The notes: generated from the letters alone by a model not told the origin. 49,832 bases of DNA from Phycisphaerae bacterium (GCA_030372985.1 JAUCQB010000134.1:1-49832); one strand, 5' to 3'; shown: positions 18,665-27,710, counted from the first letter of the stretch. Numbers and translations are program-made.

Positions 18665-20002
18665 CTACAGATCAGGCAGGGCCCACGGCTTGCGATAGGC
18701 CTTGGTCAGCCACCCGGCGGCCTCGGCATCATCAACAACCTGTTCTGTTGTCCCGTTCCAGCGTACCCGTCGGCCCACGCGCCATGCGACGTTCATGAGA
18801 TGACCGGGATTGGTTGCCCGATGCCCGACCAGGATGTCGGCTTCCGGAATCCGGCGGGCTCGCACGCATTCGAGAAACCTCTTCATGTGGTTCTGCACGA
18901 CATCATGGGATCGGGTGTAAGAGGCGACCCTCTCTTGCGAGATGACCTTCTCGCCGTCGCGGGCTTCCGAGAACACCTCAAAACCGCTACGGTCCACGAT
19001 CAGAACGCCGTCGGTCCCATGAAACGCCTTGCCGTGAGCGCGTCCCTCGATCAGGCGGCCGCTTCCGTGTCCCATGGTGTAGGTCGCAAGGAAGCCGTTC
19101 CTGGCGACCCGGCCCGGCGGATACTCGCAGGTGCCGGTGAATGTGTCCGGCCACTCGCGGTTGTCCTTGAACGCGAAATGACCGCCCGAGCCCGTGGCGG
19201 CCAGCGGGGCCTCGACACCCATGGCCCAATGCACGATATCGAAGTGGTGCGCGCCCCAGGCCACCTGCCATCCCCCGTCATAGTCGAAGAACCACTCGGC
19301 GCGAGCGTATCGGTTGGGGTTGTATGGAACCAGGGGCGAAGGCCCGAGCCAGAACTCCCAGTCGAGTTCAGGCGGCGCAGGACCATTCGGCGGCGTGCCG
19401 AAGCCAGGCCATGCGTTCTCGACGTCCCAGACACGTACATGCGAGATGTCGCCCAGTCTGCCCGACTGGACGATCTCGACCGCTTCACGGTAGTGCTCCC
19501 AACTGTGCTGCTGCATGCCCATCTGGATCACGCGGTTGTGCCGGCGGGCGGCTTTGATGATCGCCCGGCCCTCGGCGATGGACGTAGCCACGGGCTTTTC
19601 GAGATAGACGTCCTTGCCCGCCTCGCAGGCATCGATCGCCATGCGGGCGTGCCAGTGGGCGTTGGTCGCGACGACAACGGCGTCGATGCTCTTGTCGTTC
19701 AGGATATTCCGGTAGTCGCGGTGTGTGTCGCCCTGCCCGCCAAGCTGCTGATGGACGTTGGCCATACGCTCGCGGTTCACGTCGCAAATCGCCGCCACCC
19801 GAATGCCCGGCACGATCTGGCAGACGTAGGTGAGGTACTTGCCGCGATCGCCGCAGCCGATGATCCCCACGGAAAGCATGTCGCTCGGTCGCGTCGTCGG
19901 AGTCGACGTCTCGCCTTTGGCCAGCCTGCCGGCCAGCCCCACGCCTGCCGCGGCCGCGGCGTTCGATTGAAGGAAATGTCGTCTGGTGAACTTGTCGTCC
20001 AC
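18665..20002 (-). CDS. Tat-exported Gfo/Idh/MocA family oxidoreductase
   Basis: 445 residues from GTG 20002, chosen because AGGGAGG ends 7 bases upstream and the Tat motif TRRHFLQSNAAAAAGVGLA follows at once. The frame is open further upstream to 20257, but that part overlaps the preceding gene. The Rossmann motif SVGIIGCGDRGKYL, VVVATNAHWHARMA and VYLEKPVATS define the dinucleotide domain. VAWGAHHFDIVHWAMG lies in the substrate domain. The protein is paralogous to the oxidoreductase at 4584 but divergent. It forms an operon with the TIM-barrel protein upstream (40-base gap) and the GH-like gene downstream (32-base gap), suggesting oxidation of an exported or surface-bound sugar. Cofactor choice (NAD versus NADP) cannot be read. 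Confidence 0.85.
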   Translation of the reverse strand: MDDKFTRRHFLQSNAAAAAGVGLAGRLAKGETSTPTTRPSDMLSVGIIGCGDRGKYLTYVCQIVPGIRVAAICDVNRERMANVHQQLGGQGDTHRDYRNILNDKSIDAVVVATNAHWHARMAIDACEAGKDVYLEKPVATSIAEGRAIIKAARRHNRVIQMGMQQHSWEHYREAVEIVQSGRLGDISHVRVWDVENAWPGFGTPPNGPAPPELDWEFWLGPSPLVPYNPNRYARAEWFFDYDGGWQVAWGAHHFDIVHWAMGVEAPLAATGSGGHFAFKDNREWPDTFTGTCEYPPGRVARNGFLATYTMGHGSGRLIEGRAHGKAFHGTDGVLIVDRSGFEVFSEARDGEKVISQERVASYTRSHDVVQNHMKRFLECVRARRIPEADILVGHRATNPGHLMNVAWRVGRRVRWNGTTEQVVDDAEAAGWLTKAYRKPWALPDL

Positions 20003-20042
20003 GTACAAACCTCCCTGCCCATGCGAGCGGGGCCTCTGCCGC

Positions 20043-21032
20043 TCACAGGTCGGCGAGCAATTGCCGTGCAGCGCGAGCGTTTGCCTTGAAGAAGCGCCGC
20101 TCGCGATCGACGGTCTCCGTCTCGTCCTCGCTCGGCTGAACAGGAGCTTCCAGGGCGATATACAGGCCCGGGTTCGCGTCGGTCGCGATGCGAAGAACCT
20201 CCTTGACGGGGACTTGTCCGGATCCCAGCACCGCTTCCTTCCATTCAGGCATTCCATCGGGTCGAAAGCTCATGGTCCAGTCCTTCAGATGCATGGACCT
20301 CACGTAAGGAGCCAGGACCCTGGCGCACTTGATCGGGTCTTCCTTGCGAAACAGGCTGTTGCCCGTATCCAGGCAGGCTCCGACACGAGGGTGGCCAACC
20401 GCATCGAGCAGGGCCTTGAGTTGATCCGAAGTGAAGTCTCCGTGGTTTTCGACCGCGATATCGAAACCGTGCCGGTCGGCCGCCTCGGCGGCTTGTCGGA
20501 GAGCCGGCGGAGCCCATCTGAGGTAGTCGGCGATCTTCTCCCGGCTGCAGGTTTCTCCCCCGCAGAAGGTACGGACCGCCCGACCGCCGAATCGCACCGT
20601 CAGCTTCCCGCGCTGCTCGAGACGAGCCGGATCCCAGCCGCCCATCCCGAGCTCAACGTAATGGCCGCGGGGACCGACGACCGATGCCAGTCGTTCCAGG
20701 GTCTTCTCATCGTCGCCGGGAAAGTGGCTCGGGTCGATCTGCACGCCCTCAAGCCCGCAGGGCTCGAGTTGGTCCAGCACCCACCACAGGTCCTTGCGGT
20801 TGCCGGGGTTCTTGGCCGTCAGGCACCGGTGCAGCGTATAGGTGTCCAGGCCAAGCCGCGGACGGTTCCTCGTGGCATTTGACGTCTCTGAGGTTGGCTG
20901 GCTCTTGCGGGTGGCGGAGGAACAGCCCCCGATCGTCGGCCCGAAGGTCGCGCATCCCATCGTCCCCGCGGCCGCCAACGACAGCAGACTCCTTCGCGTC
21001 ACCGTCATCTTCTCTGTGAAGGCGTTTCTCAT
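20043..21032 (-). CDS. Exported sugar-phosphate-isomerase-like TIM barrel
   Basis: 329 residues; AAAGG precedes ATG 21032 at a normal distance. VTRRSLLSLAAAGTMGCATFGP is a Tat-type signal, with a possible lipobox around Cys26. The body is an AP-endonuclease-2 TIM barrel: LGLDTYTLHR, LEGVQIDPSHF, VELGMGGWD, DIAVENHGDFTSDQL (Glu/His), GACLDTGNSLF (Asp) and VRSMHLKDW (His/Asp). The conserved ligand ring is present. It heads an operon with the Tat oxidoreductase and the GH-like protein. Export of both partners implies that the oxidoreductase/isomerase chemistry takes place outside the cytoplasm, for instance on 3-keto sugars. That chemistry is inferred from the pairing. Confidence 0.78.
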   Translation of the reverse strand: MRNAFTEKMTVTRRSLLSLAAAGTMGCATFGPTIGGCSSATRKSQPTSETSNATRNRPRLGLDTYTLHRCLTAKNPGNRKDLWWVLDQLEPCGLEGVQIDPSHFPGDDEKTLERLASVVGPRGHYVELGMGGWDPARLEQRGKLTVRFGGRAVRTFCGGETCSREKIADYLRWAPPALRQAAEAADRHGFDIAVENHGDFTSDQLKALLDAVGHPRVGACLDTGNSLFRKEDPIKCARVLAPYVRSMHLKDWTMSFRPDGMPEWKEAVLGSGQVPVKEVLRIATDANPGLYIALEAPVQPSEDETETVDRERRFFKANARAARQLLADL

Positions 21033-21134
21033 GGTGAGCCTTTCTGGCAGTCCGCAACCATGGTCTTCAGTTTAGCCCAAGCCGTATGCGGTGAACACCG
21101 TGCTCCATGCTCTTTCATTGGAGTGGGCTGCCGG

Positions 21135-21140
21135 TATACT
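21135..21140 (+). promoter_or_regulatory. Possible -10 element of the xylulokinase gene
   Basis: TATACT stands 54 bases before the xylB start, within a CCGG-flanked context. The best -35 at about 17 bases upstream (CTTTCA, 21112-21117) is poor. Low confidence. Confidence 0.25.
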
Positions 21141-21193
21141 GCCGGGCCGGTGAGTGATCGAAGTCGTTCAGCCGGCTTGAGAGGGTATACAGC

Positions 21194-22729
21194 ATGTCAC
21201 TTCTGTGTGGAATCGACATTGGGACATCAGCGACCAAGGTGTTGCTGTGCAGGCCGAATGGCAAGGTGCTCGCCACCGCGAGCGTGGAATACCCCGTCTA
21301 CACGCCCAAGCCGGGCTGGTCGGAGCAGGAGCCGGAAGACTGGTGGAAGGCAACCGTCCAGGGTATCGCCGCCGCGTGCAGGAAGGCCAAGATCAAAGCC
21401 GCGGCCATCACGGGCATCGGGTTGTCGGGCCAGATGCACGGCAGCGTATTCGTGGACAAGTCCGGCAAGTCGCTCCGGCGAGCGTTGCTCTGGAATGACC
21501 AGCGGACGGCCGCGGAATGCGCGGAAATCGAGCAGCGGGCGGGCGGCCGTGACCAACTGATCTCGATGGTCTCCAACGTGGCCCTCACCGGCTTTACCGC
21601 CCCGAAAATCCTCTGGGTCCGCAAGAATGATCCCAAGACCTACGGCAGGACATTCAAAGTACTTCTGCCCAAGGACTACATCCGCCTCAAATTGACCGGC
21701 GAGTACGCCTCGGAGGTCAGTGATGCGGCGGGTACGCTGCTGCTGGATATCAGAAATCGCGCCTGGCACCTCGGCCTGCTTGAAAGGCTGGAGATCGACA
21801 AGGACCTCATGCCGCCGGTCTATGAATCCCCGCACGTGAGCGGCCAGGTCTCGGCCGCGGCTGCCAGGCTGACGGGCCTGGCCGCGGGTACACCGGTTGT
21901 CGGCGGCGCGGGCGACCAGCCCGCCGGTGCGGTCGGCAACGGCATCGTCACCTCCGGGATCGTTTCGGCCACCATGGGAACCAGCGGCGTGGTGTTTGCC
22001 CATAGCGACAAACCGGTACTCAACGCGGAGGGCAACCTCCAGTCGTTTTGCCACGCGGTGCCCGGAAAGTGGTGTGTCTTCGGCTGCATGCTGTCGGCCG
22101 GCGGCAGCTTCCAGTGGTTGCGTAACACCTTGTTTGGCAAGGAGATCGATAAACTTCGCCGCACCAGGAAAGACCCTGGCCAGCTTTATCCTGCGATGAT
22201 CGAGGAAGCGGCCAAGGCTCCGGCCGGATGCGAGGGGCTGGTGTTTCTGCCGTACCTGACCGGCGAGCGTTGCCCGTATCCCGATCCGCAGGCCCGCGGG
22301 GCGTGGGTCGGCCTGACCGTGCGGCACAACCGGGCTCACATGATGAGGGCAGTACTCGAGGGTATCACCTTCGGAATGCGCGACCAGATCGAGATCATGC
22401 GTACACGCGAGGTCCCGATCGCGCAGGTCCGAGCCAGCGGTGGCGGGGCGGCCAGCCGATTCTGGCGACAAATGCAGGCCGACATGTACAAAGCCAATGT
22501 CGTGACCATCAACACCCGCGAAGGCGGCGCCCTGGGCGTTGCTCTTCTGGCGGCGGTCGGCACCGGCGAGTACGCCGGCGTGCCTGAAGCCTGCAAGGCG
22601 GCCATCCGGGTGACCGAGACCCTCAAGCCAAAGCAAGCCCAAACCAAGATTTACGACGGCCTGTATCCGACCTACCAGGCGTTGTATCGCAGTCTGCGGG
22701 AGCATTTTGTCAGGCTGGGTTCGATCTGA
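21194..22729 (+). CDS. xylB: Xylulokinase (FGGY carbohydrate kinase)
   Basis: 511 residues, the usual length. It phosphorylates D-xylulose to xylulose-5-phosphate, feeding the pentose phosphate pathway. Visible: CGIDIGTSATKVLL (phosphate 1), GIGLSGQMHGSVF (the xylulokinase-type substrate loop), LLWNDQRT, the catalytic-region PVVGGAGDQPAGAVGNG with the general-base Asp, and RASGGGAASRFWRQMQADM near the C-terminus. The QMHG motif supports xylulokinase over glycerol or gluconate kinase. GAGGG sits 8 bases before ATG. It is divergent from the exported sugar operon, which fits uptake and use of a pentose released there. No xylose isomerase is beside it. Confidence 0.88.
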   Translation: MSLLCGIDIGTSATKVLLCRPNGKVLATASVEYPVYTPKPGWSEQEPEDWWKATVQGIAAACRKAKIKAAAITGIGLSGQMHGSVFVDKSGKSLRRALLWNDQRTAAECAEIEQRAGGRDQLISMVSNVALTGFTAPKILWVRKNDPKTYGRTFKVLLPKDYIRLKLTGEYASEVSDAAGTLLLDIRNRAWHLGLLERLEIDKDLMPPVYESPHVSGQVSAAAARLTGLAAGTPVVGGAGDQPAGAVGNGIVTSGIVSATMGTSGVVFAHSDKPVLNAEGNLQSFCHAVPGKWCVFGCMLSAGGSFQWLRNTLFGKEIDKLRRTRKDPGQLYPAMIEEAAKAPAGCEGLVFLPYLTGERCPYPDPQARGAWVGLTVRHNRAHMMRAVLEGITFGMRDQIEIMRTREVPIAQVRASGGGAASRFWRQMQADMYKANVVTINTREGGALGVALLAAVGTGEYAGVPEACKAAIRVTETLKPKQAQTKIYDGLYPTYQALYRSLREHFVRLGSI

Positions 22730-22913
22730 TAAACATAACCTCTTGTGGATACATAACCTGCGGTCGGCAAGACGGCGATCGACACCGCATGGTGGCGGTC
22801 TCGGATGGGTATGCCGACAATAGGATAGGGCGGTTGCCACTGATCCTCCCCGTCGGCGATGAGCAGGGCGGCCGGTTCCGCGAAAGGGGCTGCAGCAGGG
22901 CATCACGCCCGGG

Positions 22914-22942
22914 TTGCAGTGACACTCGGGTGGTCTTATACT
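22914..22942 (+). promoter_or_regulatory. Strong candidate sigma70 promoter
   Basis: TTGCAG (22914-22919, 4 of 6 to the -35 consensus with TTG intact) and TATACT (22937-22942, 5 of 6) are separated by exactly 17 bases. This is the best vegetative promoter match noticed in the window. The transcript would start near 22949 and carry a leader of about 85 bases before the first small secreted protein. Confidence 0.6.
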
Positions 22943-23019
22943 GACGGCGTTGGCGCGTGGGCTGCCCTGCGAGTGGCTGCCCCACGGGAGGCTTCTTCAG
23001 GATTGGTGATCCGCACTCC

Positions 23020-23028
23020 GGAGGTGAT
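23020..23028 (+). promoter_or_regulatory. Near-perfect Shine-Dalgarno sequence
   Basis: GGAGGTGAT is fully complementary to the 3' end of 16S rRNA and ends 5 bases before ATG 23034. With the promoter upstream this predicts high expression of a very small protein. Confidence 0.7.
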
Positions 23029-23033
23029 TCCGT

Positions 23034-23360
23034 ATGAAACGGCGTGCATATCGCTTTTTGATCTGGCTGATGATGGCGTTCACGGGTGCGACCTTGTTCC
23101 AGACCTATCCGATCTATCCCGTCAGTGGCGACACGGGGACGGGGTATTACGGCTGCACGAGGTTTGCGGCCAACTCCATCGGCAACTCCATCGACTTTTG
23201 CTGGCTGCTGGATTGCCAGAACGGCTTCTTCGGAGGTCTGGTCGATCCGTGTAACTCGGCCGCGGGTGCGTTCCTGGTAGATTGCGACACCTACACGCCG
23301 CCGAGCACGGACACGACAGACACGAACAACACGAACACCACGTATGGTTATGGCTACTGA
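23034..23360 (+). CDS. Small secreted Cys-containing protein, unknown
   Basis: 108 residues, not recognised. The N-terminus (KRRAYRFLIWLMMAFTGATLF) is a signal peptide or anchor. The mature part has five cysteines (YYGC, DFCWLLDC, DPCNS, VDCDT), hydrophobic and aromatic stretches, then a Thr/Asn/Asp-rich linker ending in YGYGY. A strong promoter and a near-perfect ribosome binding site precede it, and a second protein of the same architecture follows 76 bases on. Possible roles are a surface or cell-envelope structural protein or a disulphide-linked secreted factor. The genuine coding nature is supported by the signals rather than by homology. Confidence 0.65.
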   Translation: MKRRAYRFLIWLMMAFTGATLFQTYPIYPVSGDTGTGYYGCTRFAANSIGNSIDFCWLLDCQNGFFGGLVDPCNSAAGAFLVDCDTYTPPSTDTTDTNNTNTTYGYGY

Positions 23361-23436
23361 GGCGGGTTGCCGCCGAAGGCGGACAGAATCATCGGTTTTG
23401 GGGAACAATAAGACTGTCCTGGGTTGCGAGGCCAAC

Positions 23437-23808
23437 ATGAAGACCAAGAATCGATTCTGGAAGTCGGCAGTGCGGCTGGTCATGTATCTTTCGCTGTTCC
23501 AGGCTGCGTGCGTCACGGGCTGCCTTAATAAAGTTGCTCGCAACGTCAACCCATGCGGCACGATCCTGAACTGCAATCCGGCCGAATGGGACTGGATGTT
23601 CCACAGCGCGGATTACCCCGACTACAGCGCTGATCCGACCTGCGTCATCCCCGGACAGTGCGACACGACGTGGCCTCCGACGGAACCCGGCCAGTTGGGT
23701 AGCGGCAGTTCCACAACCACGACCACCACCGGTACGACGACGGGCGGGTATACCGGCGGGTATGGCGGCGGGTACGGCGGCGGTTATAGCAGTGGGTACG
23801 GCTATTGA
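23437..23808 (+). CDS. Small secreted Cys-rich protein with Gly/Tyr tail
   Basis: 123 residues from ATG 23437 (GCGAGG just upstream). The frame is open from 23344, but the signal peptide begins here. Signal segment: KTKNRFWKSAVRLVMYLSLFQAACVTGC; Cys at VTGC could be a lipobox. Mature cysteines occur in NPCGTILNCNP and PTCVIPGQC. The C-terminus is a Thr run followed by Gly-Tyr repeats (GGYTGGYGGGYGGGYSSGYGY, with Tyr every 4 residues or so). The CGTILNC spacing matches DFCWLLDC in the preceding protein, so the two are probably diverged paralogues. Gly-Tyr tails are known from structural and adhesive proteins in general. No specific function assigned. Confidence 0.7.
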   Translation: MKTKNRFWKSAVRLVMYLSLFQAACVTGCLNKVARNVNPCGTILNCNPAEWDWMFHSADYPDYSADPTCVIPGQCDTTWPPTEPGQLGSGSSTTTTTTGTTTGGYTGGYGGGYGGGYSSGYGY

Positions 23809-23859
23809 TCGTCGGGGCACATTGCTGACCTGCCCCAAACGACGGCACAAGCCAAGAAC

Positions 23860-23900
23860 ACGACGGGCGCGAGAATCCCATTCACGCGTCCGTCGTTTTT
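23860..23900 (+). terminator. Rho-independent terminator
   Basis: A 12-base-pair stem (ACGACGGGCGCG at 23860-23871 with CGCGTCCGTCGT at 23885-23896, one G-T wobble) has a 13-base loop and is followed by TTTT and further T-rich sequence. It ends the two-gene small secreted protein operon, 50 bases after its stop. The converging smc gene ends at 23935. Confidence 0.8.
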
Positions 23901-23934
23901 GTTGTACGCCGGTTGGGGGTGCAGGCCGCGCACC

Positions 23935-26900
23935 TCACGCTGCGGCCGTCTGGTCTTCGGTCGAGTCGAACTTCACGCTCACTCGTTTGCTGACGCCCGC
24001 TTCCTGCATGGTGATGCCATAGAGAACGTCTGCGATGCTCATCGTCCGCTTCGAGTGCGTGATGATGATGAACTGCGACTTGTCGAGGAACTCGCCCACG
24101 ATGCGGTTGAACCGCTCGTTGTTGGCTTCGTCCAGAGCCGCGTCCACTTCGTCCAGGATGGCAAAGGGCGACGGCCGGCTTCGGAAAATCGACAGCAGCA
24201 GGGCGATGGCCGTCATGGTCTTTTCGCCGCCCGACAGCAGCGAGATGCTTTGCAGCTCCTTGCCCGGCGGGCGAGCCTGAATTTCGATGCCGGCCTCAAG
24301 AACGTCCAGCGGCTGACCCTCCGGCGGCTGTTCGAGAATGACATCCGCCTTGCCGCCGCCGAACAGCTTGCGGAAAAGCTCCTGGAAGTGCCCGCGGACG
24401 GTCTCGAAGGTCTGCGTGAATCGCTCGCGGCACTCCTGGTTGAGGTGTTCGATCAGCTCCATGAGCTGCTTTTGCGAGGCTCGCAGGTCGGCATGCTGCT
24501 GGTCGAGGAAGCTGGACCGCTTCTCAAGTTCCTCCTGCTCCGCGATGGCGTCCAGATTGACGTTGCCCAGCCGCTGGATCTTGAGCTTGAGCTCCTCGAT
24601 CTCAGCCTCGACCGCAGCCCAGTCCTGCTCGTGCTCCTGGTGCTGGTAGTTGGCGTAGCTTTCGGCCAGGTCGATGCCCAGTTCGTCGCGGACGCGGGCG
24701 ACCAGGTCCTCAAGCCGGATGCGGGCCTCCTGCGATTCCATCCGCGACTGGTGGAGCTTTTCTTCGGATTCGTTGAGCGAGCTCCGTTCGACCTTGGTCC
24801 GGGCGGCCAACTGCTCGATTTCAAGCCGGATTTCTTGCCGCCGTCGCCGTCGGGCAAGCAGGTCGGCGTCCCGCTGTTCCTTCTGCAGGTACAACTCGGC
24901 CAGTCGGCTCTCGGCAGTCAGGATCGCCCGTTCCGCCTGGGCGATGCGCCCGGCAGAGTCCTCGGACTCGCGGGCCGCTCCGCGGACGGCCTCTTCGCTG
25001 GCCTGGCAGGCCTCCCGGACGCTTCGCAGCGTATCGCCCATCAGGTTTCGACGCTGCATGAGCTCGGCTACCGCCACCCTGGCCTCGGTGACCCGTTCGC
25101 TCAGCCGCGACCGCTCGTCGTTGAGAAGCACAATCTGCCCGTCCAGCCGGCGAATGCGTTCCTCGCGAGCGACGTTATCGCTTTCGAGCCGGGACAGCGC
25201 CTCCGAGTTGCAGTTGCTCTTCTCACAGGCGTCGGCGATCTGCCGGTCGATCGCCGTCATTTCGCTCTTGATCAGCGGCTGCTCCTGCAACAGCCGCTGC
25301 ATCGCGTTCTCGTTCGTGTTGCGAAGGGCGTTGATCTCGACCTCGGATCGCAACGACTCATTGAGCAGTCGCCGCTGTTCCTCGACGGCCTGCTCGATCT
25401 CCACGATTTCGGCCGATGTCTCCTCCAGCCGGCCCGACTCGGACGCGATGCGCTCGTCCACCTCATCGAGCTGCACGTCGATTTCCCGCAGCTCGCTCTT
25501 GCGTGAGATGAGGCCGGTCCGCCCGCCGGCGGGTCCCAGCTCGCAGTAACCCCGCAACGGGTCCAGCAACTCGCCGGTCAGCGTCACGTAGCGGTAGCCC
25601 GGCGGGTTCTGCCCGGCCATCCGCATCGCGTCCGCCAGCGTTCGCACGATGATCGTCCTGCCCAGCAGGTGCCGAATAAGCTGCTCGGCGTCCTTCTGGA
25701 ACCGGATGACATCAACGGCGTAGGCCACGAAGCCTTCCTGCTGGGTGAAATCGCGGCCGTCGATGAACGGCGGCAGGCGGTCCATGCAGATCGCCTTGAC
25801 CCGCCCCGGGAAGTCCGCAAACAGATCGGCATCGCGGAAGAACGCCTCGCTATCCTCGATCACCAGATACTGGTCGTGTTCGCCGAGGGCGATCTCGATG
25901 ATCGTGGCGTTGGCCACGTCGACCGCGATGAGGTCGGCGACCATCCCCCGGACGTAGGCAAACGACTGCCCGGTCGTGTCCCGCTCCTTGCGGTGCAGCA
26001 GCTCGCGGACGCCGGCGTCGACGCCCTCAAGCTGCTGCTCGAGGTCCATCAGAACCTGCCGCCGGCTGAGCAGGCCGCTGCGATATTCCTTGGCGGCCGC
26101 GATTCGACCGTTGAGTTCCGCCCGATCGGCGTCGAGCTGCGCGGATCGCTGCCTGAGTTCATCGAGCTGTTCGCTGCGTGAACGAATCTGCTCGGTCACC
26201 TCGGCGGCCCGTGCGTCGATCCCGCCGCGGGTATCGGTCAGCCCCGCGAGCTCGGCGGCGATCTGCTCCTGGCGCACCTGCAGGCGGGCTTTCTCCGTTT
26301 CCAGGTGCTGGCAACGCTGGCCGAGGGCCTGGATCTCGTTGCTGATCTGGGCGCTTCGCCTCATCAGGTCGATGATGCCGGCCTTGTCCTCCTCGCTGCG
26401 GGCCCGCATGCCGGTGAGCTGCTCGGCCAACTGGCGGTCTTGTTCGGTGAGCCTTTCGACCGTCTCGTGGGCGGCATGGATCTGACCTTCGAGCTGTTCG
26501 ACGGCCGCCTGTTCGGCGGCGAGTTGCTGCCGCAGCCGGGCCGCCCGCTGACGTTCGATCGCATGCCGCTGCTGGGCCCGCGAACGGACCTCAACCAGCT
26601 CTTCGATGCGCTGCCGCGATTGTTCGATGCGCTCGGTATTCGCCGTGATCTCCGAGGCGTTGGTCAGGATCTGCTGCTCGATCTGCCGCACCTCGCCGTC
26701 CAGCACCATCAGGTCGCCGTCCAGGGCGGAGGTGCGTGTCTCAGCCGAGCTGATCGCGGTCCTTAGGCGGGTGACCTCGTCCTCCAGCCGCGTCTCCTCC
26801 TGCTCCAGGCTGGTGCGTTTCTCCGACAGGCGATGATACTCGGCCATCGAGAACGCGGCTCGCTTCTCGCGGAGCTTGCGGTCGTATTCCTGGAAGTTGC

Positions 26901-27537
26901 GGGCCTTGCCGGCCTGATACTTGATGCTTCGAAGCCGCCGGTCGACCTCCTCGACGATGTCCTCGAGCCGCAGCAGGTTCTGGTCGACCCGATCGAGCTT
27001 GCGCTCGGCCTCCTTCTTGCGGGCCTTGTAGCGGCTGATGCCCGCCGCCTCTTCGAAGATATGCCGCCGGTCGATCGGGTTCGCCTGGAGCAGAATGTCC
27101 ACCTTGCCCTGCTCGATAATCGAGTAGGCCCCCACGCCCACGCCGGTATCCATGAACAGCTCGCGGATGTCGCGCAGCCGGCATTGCTCGTTGTTGATCA
27201 GGTAGTCGCTTTCGCCTGACCGGTACAGTCGGCGGGTGATGGTGACCTCGTCGGCGTCGCGGCCCAGCTTGCGGTCGGCGTTGTCGAACAGCAGATCCAC
27301 CTGGGCCATGGCCGCGCTCTTGCGCGTGCCCGACCCGCTGAAAATGACGTCCAGCATCTGCTTGCCACGCAGGCTCCGGGCGCTCTGGTCCCCGAGGACC
27401 CACTTGATCGAGTCGACGACGTTGCTCTTGCCGCAGCCGTTCGGGCCGACAATGCCGGTCACCCCAGGCAGAAAGTCAAAGTCTGTCTTGTCGGCAAAAC
27501 TCTTGAAGCCCTGGCAGGTTAAGCGCTTAAGGAACAT
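23935..27537 (-). CDS. smc: Chromosome segregation ATPase SMC
   Basis: 1200 residues from ATG 27537, giving the canonical start MFLKRLTCQGFKSFADKT; the open frame upstream is non-coding. GGAGG lies 12 bases before it. Order: N-terminal ATPase lobe with Walker A GPNGCGKSN (about 32-40) and the QGKVDILLQANP region, long coiled coil (about 170-500), hinge (about 520-680, with GVDAGVRELL and GYRYVTLTGELLDP), returning coiled coil, then the C-terminal lobe with signature LSGGEKTMTAIALLL and Walker B FAILDEVDAALDEAN. It dimerises at the hinge and works with ScpA/ScpB, which are not in the window. Large shadow frames on the other strand are artefacts of its biased composition. Confidence 0.95.
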   Translation of the reverse strand: MFLKRLTCQGFKSFADKTDFDFLPGVTGIVGPNGCGKSNVVDSIKWVLGDQSARSLRGKQMLDVIFSGSGTRKSAAMAQVDLLFDNADRKLGRDADEVTITRRLYRSGESDYLINNEQCRLRDIRELFMDTGVGVGAYSIIEQGKVDILLQANPIDRRHIFEEAAGISRYKARKKEAERKLDRVDQNLLRLEDIVEEVDRRLRSIKYQAGKARNFQEYDRKLREKRAAFSMAEYHRLSEKRTSLEQEETRLEDEVTRLRTAISSAETRTSALDGDLMVLDGEVRQIEQQILTNASEITANTERIEQSRQRIEELVEVRSRAQQRHAIERQRAARLRQQLAAEQAAVEQLEGQIHAAHETVERLTEQDRQLAEQLTGMRARSEEDKAGIIDLMRRSAQISNEIQALGQRCQHLETEKARLQVRQEQIAAELAGLTDTRGGIDARAAEVTEQIRSRSEQLDELRQRSAQLDADRAELNGRIAAAKEYRSGLLSRRQVLMDLEQQLEGVDAGVRELLHRKERDTTGQSFAYVRGMVADLIAVDVANATIIEIALGEHDQYLVIEDSEAFFRDADLFADFPGRVKAICMDRLPPFIDGRDFTQQEGFVAYAVDVIRFQKDAEQLIRHLLGRTIIVRTLADAMRMAGQNPPGYRYVTLTGELLDPLRGYCELGPAGGRTGLISRKSELREIDVQLDEVDERIASESGRLEETSAEIVEIEQAVEEQRRLLNESLRSEVEINALRNTNENAMQRLLQEQPLIKSEMTAIDRQIADACEKSNCNSEALSRLESDNVAREERIRRLDGQIVLLNDERSRLSERVTEARVAVAELMQRRNLMGDTLRSVREACQASEEAVRGAARESEDSAGRIAQAERAILTAESRLAELYLQKEQRDADLLARRRRRQEIRLEIEQLAARTKVERSSLNESEEKLHQSRMESQEARIRLEDLVARVRDELGIDLAESYANYQHQEHEQDWAAVEAEIEELKLKIQRLGNVNLDAIAEQEELEKRSSFLDQQHADLRASQKQLMELIEHLNQECRERFTQTFETVRGHFQELFRKLFGGGKADVILEQPPEGQPLDVLEAGIEIQARPPGKELQSISLLSGGEKTMTAIALLLSIFRSRPSPFAILDEVDAALDEANNERFNRIVGEFLDKSQFIIITHSKRTMSIADVLYGITMQEAGVSKRVSVKFDSTEDQTAAA

Positions 27538-27710
27538 AGGGTTACGCAACCTCCGTGCGTTTCGGTCTTGCCAGCCTTCCCTGGCCGGCGAAAGGCAGCC
27601 ATTCCCGGTCCAGCAGACACATAATGTATCGACAAGGGACGTAAAAACCAAGCGGATAATAGAGGTGATTCTGGTTGCCCTGTGAGTTTCTCGGGGCCAG
27701 CCACGGGGTC

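Larger units (their letters stand above)
22730..23033. other. Leader region of the small secreted protein genes
   Basis: About 300 bases without a gene. The first 40 bases carry two copies of ACATAACCT 19 bases apart, meaning unknown. The promoter and ribosome binding site of the next gene are listed separately. No terminator for xylB was seen. Confidence 0.5.

Noticed and set aside
18665..20257. 530-residue version of the Tat oxidoreductase
   Set aside because: The extra N-terminus overlaps the TIM-barrel gene and has no site. AGGGAGG and the Tat motif place the start at GTG 20002.
23899..25549. Long Leu/Asp-rich and Ser/Arg-rich plus-strand frames
   Set aside because: Both lie opposite smc, and their biased composition is what antisense frames of coiled-coil genes look like. 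The smc frame has all ATPase motifs.
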